The position numbers were made by a program, and so were the translations under genes. Shown one piece after another: positions 37,840-47,602 of a stretch of DNA of 64,000 nt (within the stretch, counting starts at the first letter, position 1; every line of letters begins with the position of its first letter). Location of the stretch: positions 1 through 64,000 of the forward strand of contig NZ_MRYI01000020.1 of NCBI RefSeq assembly GCF_002260525.1. The letters are read 5' to 3'. The stretch comes from Hahella sp. CCB-MM4 (lineage in GTDB: Bacteria > Pseudomonadota > Gammaproteobacteria > Pseudomonadales > Oleiphilaceae). The notes beneath the pieces were generated by a model. It did no database searches and was not told the origin of the DNA. It worked only from the letters and a program-made list of their open reading frames with translations.

Positions 37840-39174
37840 TTATCCCCTTTCAAATAAGGCCATGGACTCCACATGAGTGGTATGCGGAAACATGTCCATA
37901 ACCCCCGCTTTGAGCAATTTATATCCCTGTTGCGCCAGAATTCCGGCATCCCTGGCCAGAGTCGCCGGATTACAGGAAACGTAGACAATCCTCGCTGCAT
38001 TAAATCTACCTATGGACTTAACAATTTCCTCTGCTCCTGAGCGGGGAGGATCAAGCAGTATCTTGTCATACTCGCCATACCACGGGTGTTCGTTGCCGCC
38101 AGCCATTGGCAAATGTAAATCCGCAGCATGGAACTCAACGTTTTCTATCTGGTTTTTGCCGGCATTGTGGTATCCCCGCTCCACCATCGCCTGGCTACCC
38201 TCGACCCCAACCACATGACCGGATATACGTGCCATCGGTAGAGTAAAGTTACCCAATCCGCAAAACAGATCCAGAATCCGATCGGATTTCTCCGGGGCCA
38301 GCCAATCCAGTGCCTGATCGAGCATTTTTGCATTGATTTCGCGGTTTACCTGAGTGAAATCCGTCGGGTGGAAGTCAAACTTCAACTGATGGGCAGGCAG
38401 ACTGTATTCAAGTAACTCCTGACCATCCGCAGGCCACAGCTTATGCACGGTATCCGGTCCTTTTGGCTGCAAATAAAGCGCCAATCCGGTATCTGTAGCA
38501 AAAGAGATCAGCTTATCCCGATCTTCCTCAGTCAGCGGGTCCATATGACGAATAATCAGCGCGACGACGTTGTCGCCAGCGGCTACTTCTATCTGGGGAA
38601 TCCTCTGATAACAGGACAGGCTGCGGACCAATGCTTTCAGTTCAGGAATGCGCTGGCCCACCTGTTCAATCAAGACCGGACAGGAATCTATCGCCGTCAG
38701 GAAATTACTGAAGCGCTCACGGAATCCCACGAGAACTTCGTCCCGCTTAATCACAAAACGAACCCCGAGTCTTGCTTTAGAACGGTACCCAACACTCTGA
38801 CTGGCGATAGGTGCAACCACTTCCTCCGGCTTCAGCGCTCCAAAATGTTGCAGGTGATCAAGCAATACCTGCTGTTTGTGTGCGATCTGGAAATCAAGAC
38901 TTGCGTGCTGCATGGAACAGCCACCACAGACATGGGCATGAGGGCATGGCGGCGTCACTCTCTGCGGGTGTTCATTGGATACGGAATCCACCGCCAGCTC
39001 ATCATATTTACGTTTGCTGTTCACATAACGGGCCGTCACCGTTTCCCCAGGCATAGCTCCGTCCACGAACAGGGTCTTGCCGTCAAGATGAGCGACGCCC
39101 CGGCCCTCGTGACTCAATGACTCAATCTCACAGGTTACCGGGGTAGTCGGCATGGCTTTACGGCGTCTGGACAT
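37840..39174 (-). CDS. rlmD: 23S rRNA (uracil1939-C5)-methyltransferase
   Basis: A 444-residue RlmD/RumA enzyme. An N-terminal TRAM domain (residues 10-70: IESLSHEGRGVAHLDGKTLFVDGAMPGE) is followed by the iron-sulfur cluster cysteines in CPHAHVCGGCSMQH plus a later Cys, and a C-terminal methylase domain with ILDLFCGLGNFTLPMA and the catalytic Cys in VYVSCNPATLARD. It methylates U1939 of 23S rRNA. GAGAGAG precedes the ATG. Confidence 0.95.
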   Translation of the reverse strand: MSRRRKAMPTTPVTCEIESLSHEGRGVAHLDGKTLFVDGAMPGETVTARYVNSKRKYDELAVDSVSNEHPQRVTPPCPHAHVCGGCSMQHASLDFQIAHKQQVLLDHLQHFGALKPEEVVAPIASQSVGYRSKARLGVRFVIKRDEVLVGFRERFSNFLTAIDSCPVLIEQVGQRIPELKALVRSLSCYQRIPQIEVAAGDNVVALIIRHMDPLTEEDRDKLISFATDTGLALYLQPKGPDTVHKLWPADGQELLEYSLPAHQLKFDFHPTDFTQVNREINAKMLDQALDWLAPEKSDRILDLFCGLGNFTLPMARISGHVVGVEGSQAMVERGYHNAGKNQIENVEFHAADLHLPMAGGNEHPWYGEYDKILLDPPRSGAEEIVKSIGRFNAARIVYVSCNPATLARDAGILAQQGYKLLKAGVMDMFPHTTHVESMALFERG

Positions 39175-39246
39175 CAGATTTCTCTCTCGCTTTGATTCAC
39201 AAAAGACCGGGGTCTAGGTAAGAAAAAAGTGTCGCATTATAGTCGT

Positions 39247-39315
39247 CTGAGGCCAGCAGTGTAAGGCTTAATCCCCAATTACAGCAGAATCGGGGACAAT
39301 ACATCCTGGCCTCAG
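39247..39315. other. long structured inverted repeat upstream of rlmD
   Basis: CTGAGGCCAG (39247-39256) pairs with CTGGCCTCAG (39306-39315), and inside them TCCCC pairs with GGGGA. The 69-bp element lies between rlmD and the 22-bp array. It could be a terminator of cysM read on the minus strand, though no T-run follows, or a structured RNA. Confidence 0.45.
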
Positions 39316-39361
39316 AGAATCTGAGATTAGAGATAAGGAGGGTAATCAGGCATTTACTGTA

Positions 39362-39515
39362 CTATCAATTTCGTCATGAACAACTATCAATTTCGTCATG
39401 AACAACTATCAATTTCGTCATGAGGAGCTATCAGCTTCATCATGAGGAGCTATCAGCTTCATCATGAGGAGCTATCAGCTTCATCATAAAAAGCCATCAG
39501 CTCTGTCATGAAAAA
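39362..39515. repeat. 22-bp tandem repeat array, about seven copies
   Basis: CTATCA-type units start at 39362, 39384, 39406, 39428, 39450, 39472 and 39494 (CCATCA in the last), an exact 22-bp period. The units fall into two subtypes: the three left copies have AATTTCGTCATGAACAA, the next three AGCTTCATCATGAGGAG, and the last is divergent and runs into the cysM stop codon at 39506-39508. Each copy has a TCATGA palindrome. There are no unique spacers, so it is a minisatellite, not a CRISPR. Confidence 0.9.
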
Positions 39516-40393
39516 ACACCGGTAGACAGATAACGATCGCCACGGTCACAGATAATGGCAACTATCACGGCATTTTCCACTTTCTGAGATACTCGCAGCG
39601 CACCCGCGATAGCGCCACCCGAGGATACGCCACAAAAAATACCTTCTTCACTGGCGAGCCTTCGCATGGTCACTTCAGCTTCTTCCTGACTGATATCCAA
39701 AATCTGGTCAACTCTTTCCGGTTCAAATATCTTTGGCAGATATTCCTTAGGCCAGCGCCGGATTCCAGGAATAGAAGCGCCTTCCCCCGGTTGTAATCCA
39801 ACAATTTGAATTCCGGGATTCTGCTCCTTCAGATAGCGTGAAGTCCCCATGATAGTACCGGTGGTCCCCATGGAGCTGACAAAGTGTGTAATCTTACCCT
39901 GGGTCTGCTGCCAGATTTCCGGACCCGTTGTCCGATAATGAGCAAGAGGGTTTGCAGGATTGGCAAACTGGTCAAGCACGATCCCTTCACCACGCTCTTC
40001 CATTGCCTTGGCCAAATCTCGAGCCCCTTCCATCCCCTCTTCCCGGGAGACACTAATAATTTCTGCACCATAGGCAGACATGGCAGCCCGACGTTCTTCG
40101 CTCATATGAGCCGGCATGATCAGCACCATCCGATACCCTTTCATGGCTGCTGCCATTGCCAGTGCAATACCGGTATTGCCGCTGGTCGCTTCCACCAGGG
40201 TATCGCCCGGCCTGATTCGCCCCTGGGCCTCAGCTTCCTGAATCATGCTCAAAGCCGGCCGGTCTTTGACCGAGCCCGCCGGATTATTGCCTTCGAGTTT
40301 TGCCAATATGATATTACTGGTATCTCCAGGGAGCCTCTGAAGCCTGACCAGTGGCGTATTCCCTACACATGTTTCAATTGTCGGATAAGACAT
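39506..40393 (-). CDS. cysM: cysteine synthase B (O-acetylserine sulfhydrylase B)
   Basis: A 295-residue PLP enzyme that makes cysteine from O-acetylserine and sulfide or thiosulfate. PLP lysine is Lys43 in NPAGSVKDRPA, the substrate loop is EATSGNTGIALA, and the CysM-type MSEERRAAMSAYGAEII distinguishes it from CysK. GTTGTIMG and GVSSGGA complete the cofactor site. Its last codons form the first unit of the 22-bp tandem array. Confidence 0.95.
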   Translation of the reverse strand: MSYPTIETCVGNTPLVRLQRLPGDTSNIILAKLEGNNPAGSVKDRPALSMIQEAEAQGRIRPGDTLVEATSGNTGIALAMAAAMKGYRMVLIMPAHMSEERRAAMSAYGAEIISVSREEGMEGARDLAKAMEERGEGIVLDQFANPANPLAHYRTTGPEIWQQTQGKITHFVSSMGTTGTIMGTSRYLKEQNPGIQIVGLQPGEGASIPGIRRWPKEYLPKIFEPERVDQILDISQEEAEVTMRRLASEEGIFCGVSSGGAIAGALRVSQKVENAVIVAIICDRGDRYLSTGVFS

Positions 40394-40416
40394 AAACCTT
40401 TTGACTCTTTGCTATA

Positions 40417-40488
40417 TATGTAACCAGACCTAGGTATGTAACTAAACCTGGGTATGCAACCAATCCCCAATTAAGTAACCAAACCTAA
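40417..40488. repeat. 18-bp tandem repeat, four copies
   Basis: Units start at 40417, 40435, 40453 and 40471 with the consensus TATGTAACCAAACCTGGG and a perfect 18-bp period; copies differ by a few bases. The array lies between the divergent cysM and gacS/barA genes, just upstream of the cysM start. The rest of the 450-bp gap (40489-40843) holds no gene. Confidence 0.85.
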
Positions 40489-40843
40489 ACGTACCTATGC
40501 GCAGTCGCCGTAACTTTGTCTAAAGCATCAATCTGATTGGCAACGGCTCTTTGGAAATTCCGTGAAAACAACCATCATGATAAGCAATTCACCGAAATCC
40601 TGTTATATTCTTTTCCAATATAAAAAGCATGCTTTCATATAAGAAAACAGTCAATATAAGGAAGCACCGCAAAGGAAAAGCTTTCCCAGCTACCATTTTT
40701 TTCGACCAATTAACTAACCTGGAAGCCACTTTTTAGGTAAAGTCTCTCGTATGACTGAAGGCGAAAAAGTTTTATGACTATCACGACCCGAACTGCCGTG
40801 GCGTCTACAGGGAACTGACAATAACAACTGAAAACTGACACTC

Positions 40844-43732
40844 ATGAAACACTGGGGTATCAAAACCAAAGTTATACTGCTCACCCTGATACCAACTCTG
40901 GGTATTGCGGTGATCATGTCGACGGCATTCGTCTATACCCGATTGACGGACCTCAATCGCTCACTCCTCGAACGGGGAACCGATTCCGTCCGTCATATGG
41001 CAAATGCCGCGGCCTATGGAATGCCGGCAGGTCAGCATGCACAACTGTCCTCACTGACCACTTCGGTTCTTGAGGAACGGGATATTCGCTCCGTCACCAT
41101 TTATGACCGGAAACGCCAGATCCTTGCCCATGCGGGGCCAAAGCTACTCGAACCGCAGACCATTCCTGCCAGTCTTGCTAACCAGTTAACGATTTACTCC
41201 AGCTACGAAGTGTTGCGCTTCAGCATGCCTATCTGGCGTCAGGCTCCCCCCGATCCCTCAGCCACCCAGGAAAACGCCACTCAGGGCAACGGTGCCTTCA
41301 CCCCCGCAGAATCACAGGAAAATCTTGCCGGATGGGCCGTGGTTGAAGTAAGTCGGGCACCTACGGATCTTGCCAAATACCAGACACTGTTATTTGCCAT
41401 CGTCGCAGTCACGCTGGCGGTCATTTTATGCACCTATATGGCACTTCGCCTGAGCCGGGATCTTACCAGACCTTTGACAGACGTCTCCGATGCGCTTAAC
41501 AGGATTCGAGAAGGCAAGCTCGATACTCGTGTCTTTATTGAGGCAAGCCCGGAGCTTGCCAACCTGCAGGATGGTATCAATTCCATGGCGGAGGCCTTGG
41601 AGAAGTCCCGTATCGAGATGCAACAGAATATCGACCAGGCGACGGAGGACCTTCGCGAAACCCTTGAGACAATCGAGATACAGAATATTGAACTGGATCT
41701 GGCACGCAAAGAGGCGCTTGAAGCCAGCCGGGTCAAATCCGAGTTCCTGGCGAACATGTCCCACGAGATCAGGACCCCTCTCAATGGGATCATCGGCTTT
41801 ACCAAGCTGTTGTCAAAGAGCAATCTGGGCATTCAGCAAAGGGATCAGCTCAATACCATTTACAAATCCTCTGAAATTCTGCTGACTATCATCAATGACA
41901 TTTTGGACTTTTCCAAAATAGAAGCCGGCAAACTGATATTGGATAACACGTCGATGAACCTGCGCGAAATCGTGGAGGACGTGCTGACCATGTTGGCACC
42001 CGGCGCCCATGAGAAAAATCTCGACCTGGCCGGCCTGATTTATTCGGATGTACCCGAATATATTATGGGCGACCCTCTCCGGATGAAGCAGATCATCACC
42101 AACCTGGTCAACAACGGCATTAAGTTCACGCAGAGCGGAGAGGTCGTGGTCAGAGTGATGCTTGAGGACGAAGATGAGCATCACCGGTCCACCATCAAAG
42201 TCACAGTGACTGACACCGGCGTAGGACTATCAAGAGTCCAGCAAAATACTTTGTTCAATGCTTTCAGTCAGGCTGATGCGTCAACGGCCCGCCGCTTCGG
42301 TGGAACCGGGCTCGGACTGGTTATCTCCCGCCGCCTCACTGAGCAAATGGGAGGTAGCATTGGCGTTGAAAGTGAGCTGGGCAAGGGTTCAACCTTTTGG
42401 ATTGTTCTACCTGTTGATATTGCTCCAGATCAGCCGGAATATGATGCAGGCCAACCCGAACTGGCAGGCGAACGTATTATCTATCTGGAAAATCAGCCCA
42501 AAACAGGCCTGGCAATCCGGCACACGCTGCAGAAATGGGGTGCAGAACTCAAGACGGTCGATAACATTTCAGAACTGGTGGAAAGCGTGGGAGAAGCCCA
42601 GCAGAAAGGCCAGGGCTATGCCGTCGCACTGATCGGTATCACGCGACATCATCTACGCTCCACTTCTTATCTGGAAGCAATAAGACAACTTGAGTATTCC
42701 CTGGACTGTCGTACTCTGGTGTTGACGCCAACAATTACTCTCGGCCTGGAAGAACCCCCTATTTTGGCCGAAGCCTCCAACTACCTGATTAAACCCCCGT
42801 CCCAGAGACGTCTCGGCAATGCATTGACCCAACTAATTACAGGCGCTCCTGTGGAAACCCAAGAACTTGGTCTGGACGACGAGCCTCCGCTTCAGGAAAG
42901 GGACTATAAGCGTGCGAAAGTTCTGGCTGTTGATGACAACTCAGCCAACCTCAAACTGGTTGAAGCCTTCCTGAATGAACTCGGGGCGGAAACCGACATT
43001 GCCAACAGCGGCTATGAGGCGTTAACCAAAGCCAAGCTCAAGAAATACGACATCATTTTCATGGATGTTCAAATGCCGGGGATGGATGGAATTGAAACCA
43101 CCCAGAGAATTCGTCAGTTTGAGTCCGGCAAACGACACACTCCCATCATCGCTCTCACCGCACACGCGTTGACAGACGAGCGACAGCACTTGTTAAAAAG
43201 CGGCTTCGACGATTATCTAACCAAACCCACCAATGAAGAAGAGCTTCAGGGCATTATTGCCAGACGGGCGGGTATTCATCTCACCCTACAATCCCAGCCT
43301 AAAGCCAATACACCAAAATCTGATTTAGGAAAAATCAAACCATCGGTTAAATTCGCCACTGAGCCATCAGTCGATTTACAAAATAGTATTGTCCTGGCGG
43401 GGAATAAAGCGGACCTGGCTGAAGAATTATTCTCCATGCTGCTGGAAGGCTTGCCAGAGGACAAGACTTCTATCCAGAAAGCCTTTGAATTACAGGAACA
43501 GGAAATTCTACTGGAGCGGGTTCACCGGCTCCACGGTGCAAGTCGGTATTGCGGAGTTCCCGCTCTGCGTAGAAAGGCCGGAGAGCTGGAAACACTGATC
43601 AAGAAAGGGCAGCCACACAAAGACGAGCTGTATGCCCTGATAGATGAGATTGATCGGGTACAGTACTGGGCTGAGCGAAATGACTGGCAAAATTCTCTTC
43701 GTAACTTCCATGTAACTCACCAGGCTACTTGA
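40844..43732 (+). CDS. barA: hybrid sensor histidine kinase GacS/BarA
   Basis: A 962-residue inner membrane tripartite kinase that should phosphorylate GacA/UvrY and so control Csr/Rsm small RNAs. Order: helix at 10-31, periplasmic domain 32-180, helix 182-203, HAMP 203-255, coiled coil, HisKA with His307 in FLANMSHEIRTPLNG, HATPase (NNGIKFTQSG, DTGVGLSR, RFGGTGLGL), a degenerate receiver-like segment, receiver with Asp741 in IIFMDVQMPGMDG, and HPt with His894 in VHRLHGASRYCG. Gene order next to cysM-rlmD-relA is the same as in Pseudomonas gacS. Confidence 0.94.
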   Translation: MKHWGIKTKVILLTLIPTLGIAVIMSTAFVYTRLTDLNRSLLERGTDSVRHMANAAAYGMPAGQHAQLSSLTTSVLEERDIRSVTIYDRKRQILAHAGPKLLEPQTIPASLANQLTIYSSYEVLRFSMPIWRQAPPDPSATQENATQGNGAFTPAESQENLAGWAVVEVSRAPTDLAKYQTLLFAIVAVTLAVILCTYMALRLSRDLTRPLTDVSDALNRIREGKLDTRVFIEASPELANLQDGINSMAEALEKSRIEMQQNIDQATEDLRETLETIEIQNIELDLARKEALEASRVKSEFLANMSHEIRTPLNGIIGFTKLLSKSNLGIQQRDQLNTIYKSSEILLTIINDILDFSKIEAGKLILDNTSMNLREIVEDVLTMLAPGAHEKNLDLAGLIYSDVPEYIMGDPLRMKQIITNLVNNGIKFTQSGEVVVRVMLEDEDEHHRSTIKVTVTDTGVGLSRVQQNTLFNAFSQADASTARRFGGTGLGLVISRRLTEQMGGSIGVESELGKGSTFWIVLPVDIAPDQPEYDAGQPELAGERIIYLENQPKTGLAIRHTLQKWGAELKTVDNISELVESVGEAQQKGQGYAVALIGITRHHLRSTSYLEAIRQLEYSLDCRTLVLTPTITLGLEEPPILAEASNYLIKPPSQRRLGNALTQLITGAPVETQELGLDDEPPLQERDYKRAKVLAVDDNSANLKLVEAFLNELGAETDIANSGYEALTKAKLKKYDIIFMDVQMPGMDGIETTQRIRQFESGKRHTPIIALTAHALTDERQHLLKSGFDDYLTKPTNEEELQGIIARRAGIHLTLQSQPKANTPKSDLGKIKPSVKFATEPSVDLQNSIVLAGNKADLAEELFSMLLEGLPEDKTSIQKAFELQEQEILLERVHRLHGASRYCGVPALRRKAGELETLIKKGQPHKDELYALIDEIDRVQYWAERNDWQNSLRNFHVTHQAT

Positions 43733-43756
43733 GAAGCATCCTTTATTGCATAACAG

Positions 43757-43785
43757 CAGACTGCCCTTAACATAACGGGCAGTCT
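43757..43785 (+). terminator. hairpin after barA
   Basis: AGACTGCCC and GGGCAGTCT form a 9-bp stem around TTAACATAAC, 25 bp after the barA stop. No T-run follows; it probably ends transcription from both sides between convergent barA and pdxJ. Confidence 0.6.
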
Positions 43786-43837
43786 CACGGTTGATTCCAG
43801 GAAAACGATCAATTCCAGAAGAATAGTCATTTCCTGG

Positions 43838-43873
43838 CCAGCTATCAGTTATTGGCCAGCTATCAATTATTGG
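43838..43873. repeat. 18-bp duplication spanning the pdxJ stop codon
   Basis: CCAGCTATCAGTTATTGG (43838-43855) is followed directly by CCAGCTATCAATTATTGG (43856-43873). The second copy includes the last codons and the stop (43863-43865) of pdxJ, so the first looks like a duplicated gene end. Confidence 0.85.
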
Positions 43874-44609
43874 ACAACAGCACAGCCTGATCCAACAGCT
43901 CACGCATTTCCCTGACAGCCTGGGAAAACCCGGAAAACAGGGCCTGTGCCACGATACTGTGCCCAATATTCAACTCGTTGATGCCGGGTAAGGCGGCTAC
44001 AGCCTGCACATTGTGATAGTGCAGCCCGTGCCCGGCATTTACAATTAAACCAAGATCACATCCAACAACCACACCTTTTCGGACAACTTCCAATTCCTGT
44101 AGCTGCTCGGCTTCATTGACAGCATCAGCATAGCGACCGGTATGAATCTCAATGGCCGGAGCACCACATCGCTTGGCAGCTTCAATCTGTGCAGGATCCG
44201 GATCAATGAACAACGACACTTCAATTCCGGCATCTGCCAATCGTTTGCAGGCGTTCGCCACTCTTGCTTCCTGACCAACAACATCTAAGCCACCTTCAGT
44301 GGTCAATTCTTCGCGCTTTTCCGGCACCAAACAGCAATGAGCCGGCTTAACCTTTTCCGCCAACTCAATCATGGCATCAGTCACCGCCATCTCTAGATTC
44401 ATTCGCGTCGTCAGTGTTTCCTTCATTACCCAGACATCCCGATCCTGAATATGGCGACGGTCTTCCCTGGGATGAATAGTGATCCCATCTGCGCCGGCCT
44501 GCTCAGCCTGCAGCGCAGCCAACACAGGATCAGGATAGCGTGTACCCCTGGCCTGGCGTAACGTCGCGACGTGATCGACATTGACTCCCAGCAATACCCG
44601 TTTTGTCAC
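43863..44609 (-). CDS. pdxJ: pyridoxine 5'-phosphate synthase
   Basis: A 248-residue TIM-barrel enzyme that condenses 1-deoxyxylulose 5-phosphate with 3-amino-2-oxopropyl phosphate to form pyridoxine 5'-phosphate. [22 protein letters not shown] at the N-terminus, [12 protein letters not shown], and the C-terminal [12 protein letters not shown] and [14 protein letters not shown] are the family motifs. Start is GTG 44609 with GAGGTG close upstream. It is last in the lepA-lepB-rnc-era-recO-pdxJ run. Confidence 0.96.
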   Translation of the reverse strand: MTKRVLLGVNVDHVATLRQARGTRYPDPVLAALQAEQAGADGITIHPREDRRHIQDRDVWVMKETLTTRMNLEMAVTDAMIELAEKVKPAHCCLVPEKREELTTEGGLDVVGQEARVANACKRLADAGIEVSLFIDPDPAQIEAAKRCGAPAIEIHTGRYADAVNEAEQLQELEVVRKGVVVGCDLGLIVNAGHGLHYHNVQAVAALPGINELNIGHSIVAQALFSGFSQAVREMRELLDQAVLLSNN

Positions 44610-44766
44610 TTTTCACCTCTTTACACTCTAATTTTTAATTGCATGAAATTCTCAATTGCATGCCCTGATGGGTTACATTGATTAACTGACAATTTCATTG
44701 TTAATTTGCGCATATTCCGATGACAACATGGAACTAAATCCACTTCACAGAAATTAGCCCGGCGAT

Positions 44767-45480
44767 CTACTTACTCTGCCTCTGAACCTCAATAAATTGC
44801 TGCATCACCTTACGGGATTGCAAAACCCGTCCATCCAGCAATTCATTTATCAAATTACGGCATATTTTCTTCGCCGCCTGCAATACATTTGAGTCTTGCC
44901 AAGCCCGTTGTGCAATTGCCAGCATTGTGGCCCCATCGACCCCGGTATCTTCTATAGAGTCAACCCTTTGAACGCCCGAGTTCAACCCCACCCGATAGGT
45001 ACCGTGGCTTACCACAGGGCTCCCTGAAGTACTTTCAAAACCGAAATCAATACCAAGACCCAACTCATCAAGCAACGCCAACTCAAACTCCCTTAGGGAA
45101 GGCTCAATTTGCTGTCCTGATGCCAGCGTACTTAGTGAGGAAATATAATGTGAAAACAAACCAGAGACACCCCCTTGTACCGGGAGCAGCTTGAGGACAA
45201 GCTCATTCAGATAAAAACCGGAGTAAAGAGCTAATCCGGAGAGACTGACCTTCAACTCGCCGGGTTCAACTTGCAGGAGAGTTTTGAGCTCCGAGTGACC
45301 ACCGTAGGCAACCCAAATCTCTTGAAACGGCTGGAACAGGGCTGCAGAGCCTTTACGGCCTCTCCCACCCTTTACGACAACAGACAGTCGACCGATATCT
45401 TCGCAGAAAAGATCGACAATCAAACTGGTCTCTCGGTATGGGCGAGTATGCAAAACAAAGGCACGCTGCATGTCCTGCAT
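44767..45480 (-). CDS. recO: DNA repair protein RecO
   Basis: A 237-residue RecO: N-terminal OB fold (AFVLHTRPYRETSLIVDLF, GRLSVVVKGGRGRKG) and a helical C-terminal domain (LYSGFYLNELVLKLLP, REFELALLDELGLGIDF). It loads RecA at gaps with RecR. The zinc-binding cysteines of some RecO proteins are missing, as usual in gammaproteobacteria. GGAGG precedes the ATG. Confidence 0.94.
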   Translation of the reverse strand: MQDMQRAFVLHTRPYRETSLIVDLFCEDIGRLSVVVKGGRGRKGSAALFQPFQEIWVAYGGHSELKTLLQVEPGELKVSLSGLALYSGFYLNELVLKLLPVQGGVSGLFSHYISSLSTLASGQQIEPSLREFELALLDELGLGIDFGFESTSGSPVVSHGTYRVGLNSGVQRVDSIEDTGVDGATMLAIAQRAWQDSNVLQAAKKICRNLINELLDGRVLQSRKVMQQFIEVQRQSK

Positions 45481-45552
45481 TAACTTACCAACCTCCAGTA
45501 TTACCTGCCTCCAGGCAAGCCAACACCCAATCCCGAAAAGACTAAACCCCGA

Positions 45553-46455
45553 CTACCGATCGTCATAACCCAGGCTTTTAAGCGCCCTTTCGTTATCACT
45601 CCAGCCAGACTTAACCTTAACCCAGAGCTCAAGCATCACCTTATGCTCAAACAGACGCTCCATGTCCTTACGTGAATCAATCCCAATCCGCTTGATTCGT
45701 TCACCCTTGTGGCCGATGACAATCTTTTTCTGCCCCTCTCTTTCCACCAGGATTAACGCATTGATTCTCAGAAGCTTACCTTCCTGCTTGAATTGCTCGA
45801 TCTCAACGGCCACTTCATAGGGAATCTCTTCCCCTAACTGACGCATCACCTTTTCCCGAACGATTTCCATAGCCAGGAATCGTTCGCTACGATCTGTGAT
45901 CTGATCTTCAGGGTAAAAATGGATACTCTCGGGCAACGCTTCGCCAATCACTTCTTCCAGCTTGTCGACGTTCGTTCCACGCTCAGCAGATATCGGGATG
46001 ATATGAGAAAAATCACACTCCGAATTCAAACGCTCAATAAAGGGCAGCAGGCGATTCTTGTCTTCCAGGCGATCGACTTTGTTTATTGCCAGAATCTTGA
46101 AAGCCCGGGCAGCAGCCACTTTATCCAGCACATACTGATCTTCGTCCGACCAGTGATCACGATCCACCACAAAAACGATAACATCAGCATCTTTGAGCGC
46201 CGTTGATGCTGCTTTATTCAGCACCCTGTTCAAAGCTTTCTTCTCAGATCGATGCAGACCCGGAGTATCTACATAAATCGCCTGGCAATCACCTTCAGTC
46301 TTCACTCCGAGGATCTGATGACGAGTAGTCTGCGGCTTGCGGGACGTGATACTGATTTTTTGTCCGAGAATCCGGTTTAATAACGTTGATTTACCAACAT
46401 TTGGCCGCCCAACAATGGCGACGTACCCACAATGGGTGGAAGGAGTCTGGTTCAC
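45553..46455 (-). CDS. era: GTPase Era
   Basis: A 300-residue GTPase that binds 16S rRNA and helps 30S assembly. G1 [12 protein letters not shown] near residue 16, G3 DTPGLH, G4 NKVD, G5 SAERG, and the C-terminal KH domain with [13 protein letters not shown]. Start is GTG at 46455, overlapping the rnc stop as GTGA, so translation is coupled. Confidence 0.97.
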   Translation of the reverse strand: MNQTPSTHCGYVAIVGRPNVGKSTLLNRILGQKISITSRKPQTTRHQILGVKTEGDCQAIYVDTPGLHRSEKKALNRVLNKAASTALKDADVIVFVVDRDHWSDEDQYVLDKVAAARAFKILAINKVDRLEDKNRLLPFIERLNSECDFSHIIPISAERGTNVDKLEEVIGEALPESIHFYPEDQITDRSERFLAMEIVREKVMRQLGEEIPYEVAVEIEQFKQEGKLLRINALILVEREGQKKIVIGHKGERIKRIGIDSRKDMERLFEHKVMLELWVKVKSGWSDNERALKSLGYDDR

Positions 46456-47132
46456 TTATCTACACCTAATTCAGCCAAGGCTTTTTTGGCGGACTTTTGC
46501 TCCGCCACCCGACGACTACTGCCTGTTCCTTCTGTTGGCTCTTCCAGGCAGTCAATGACACACCTGACATGAAAAGTTTGTGCATGGGCTTCGCCCTGCA
46601 CGGAAATCACTTCATAACGGGGAAGGTTCAGCTGTCTAGCCTGCAAGTATTCCTGCAAACGTGTTTTTGAGTCTTTGGTCGTGTCTTTGAGGTTCAGGGC
46701 GGCCAGTCGTTGCTCAAACCAGTTCAACACCCGTTCAGTACACACTTCAAAGTTGCTATCGAGGTATATTGCCCCTATCACCGACTCAAGAGCGTCCGCA
46801 AGGATGGACTCCCGACGAAATCCACCACTTTTCAGCTCACCTGATCCCAAACGCAAATAATCGCCCAGGTTAAATTCACGGGCAATTTCCGCCAGCGTCA
46901 CTCCCTTGACCATTCTTGCACGAAGCCGACTAAGCTGCCCTTCCCTGGCTTCTTCAAAACGACGGTACAAGTGCTCTGCGATAATGAAATTGAGCACTGA
47001 GTCCCCCAGGAACTCAAGCCGCTCATTATTCCGCGTACCATAACTACGATGAGTCAGCGCCAGGGTTAACAGGCCAATATCATTGAACTTGTACCCAATG
47101 GCGCGTTGGAGCCTATCTAGCTTTTCGATCAC
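46452..47132 (-). CDS. rnc: ribonuclease III
   Basis: A 226-residue dsRNA endonuclease. The catalytic signature [20 protein letters not shown] (residues 38-57) is followed by [10 protein letters not shown], then a C-terminal dsRNA-binding domain ([11 protein letters not shown] to [14 protein letters not shown]). It matures rRNA and cuts structured mRNAs. Start is GTG at 47132, overlapping the stop of the DUF4845 gene. Confidence 0.97.
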   Translation of the reverse strand: MIEKLDRLQRAIGYKFNDIGLLTLALTHRSYGTRNNERLEFLGDSVLNFIIAEHLYRRFEEAREGQLSRLRARMVKGVTLAEIAREFNLGDYLRLGSGELKSGGFRRESILADALESVIGAIYLDSNFEVCTERVLNWFEQRLAALNLKDTTKDSKTRLQEYLQARQLNLPRYEVISVQGEAHAQTFHVRCVIDCLEEPTEGTGSSRRVAEQKSAKKALAELGVDK

Positions 47133-47497
47133 TTATTATTCACTTCCAGATGGTCTTTAAATGAAACCACCGCATCAATGTTCTTCACAATATTAGTGCG
47201 CACTTCGTACTCGATATTGATGTACATCTTCGTTTTATCACGCACAATTTTAATATTGTCATGGTTAAAGTTACGCACATTGTTAATCATGAAATGCTTA
47301 TCCAAACGTTTAAGGATTTCCTGATTACTAAAATTTGCCAGCTTTGCTTCACGGCTCAGCCCCTCCAGAGAAGAGTTAACCGCAAAATTATCAATGTATA
47401 TAGGACCAATTTTCACTGCGAGAGTGATAAAGCAAAGCAAAATGAATATCCATGCTAAGGTCACATACATTGATGCACCGGTTTGCTTATTACGCAT
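47129..47497 (-). CDS. DUF4845 domain protein
   Basis: A 122-residue protein with one N-terminal membrane helix (residues 9-28, [20 protein letters not shown]) and a small periplasmic domain ([15 protein letters not shown]). DUF4845 proteins lie between lepB and rnc in many Pseudomonas-type genomes and look pilin-like at the N-terminus, but their function is unknown. It overlaps rnc by 4 nt. Confidence 0.9.
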   Translation of the reverse strand: MRNKQTGASMYVTLAWIFILLCFITLAVKIGPIYIDNFAVNSSLEGLSREAKLANFSNQEILKRLDKHFMINNVRNFNHDNIKIVRDKTKMYINIEYEVRTNIVKNIDAVVSFKDHLEVNNK

Positions 47498-47602
47498 TAT
47501 AGAAGCCTCTTAGTTTCAACCACTACAGTAAGCATAGTCAGCAAGCGGTTGTTTTTACAGGGAACATCCAGCCAACTTGTGCACAATTCTGAGAACAGGA
47601 CC

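Noticed and set aside
39362-39515. Possible CRISPR array
   Set aside because: The 22-bp units are directly adjacent with no unique spacers and no cas genes nearby; it is a tandem repeat.
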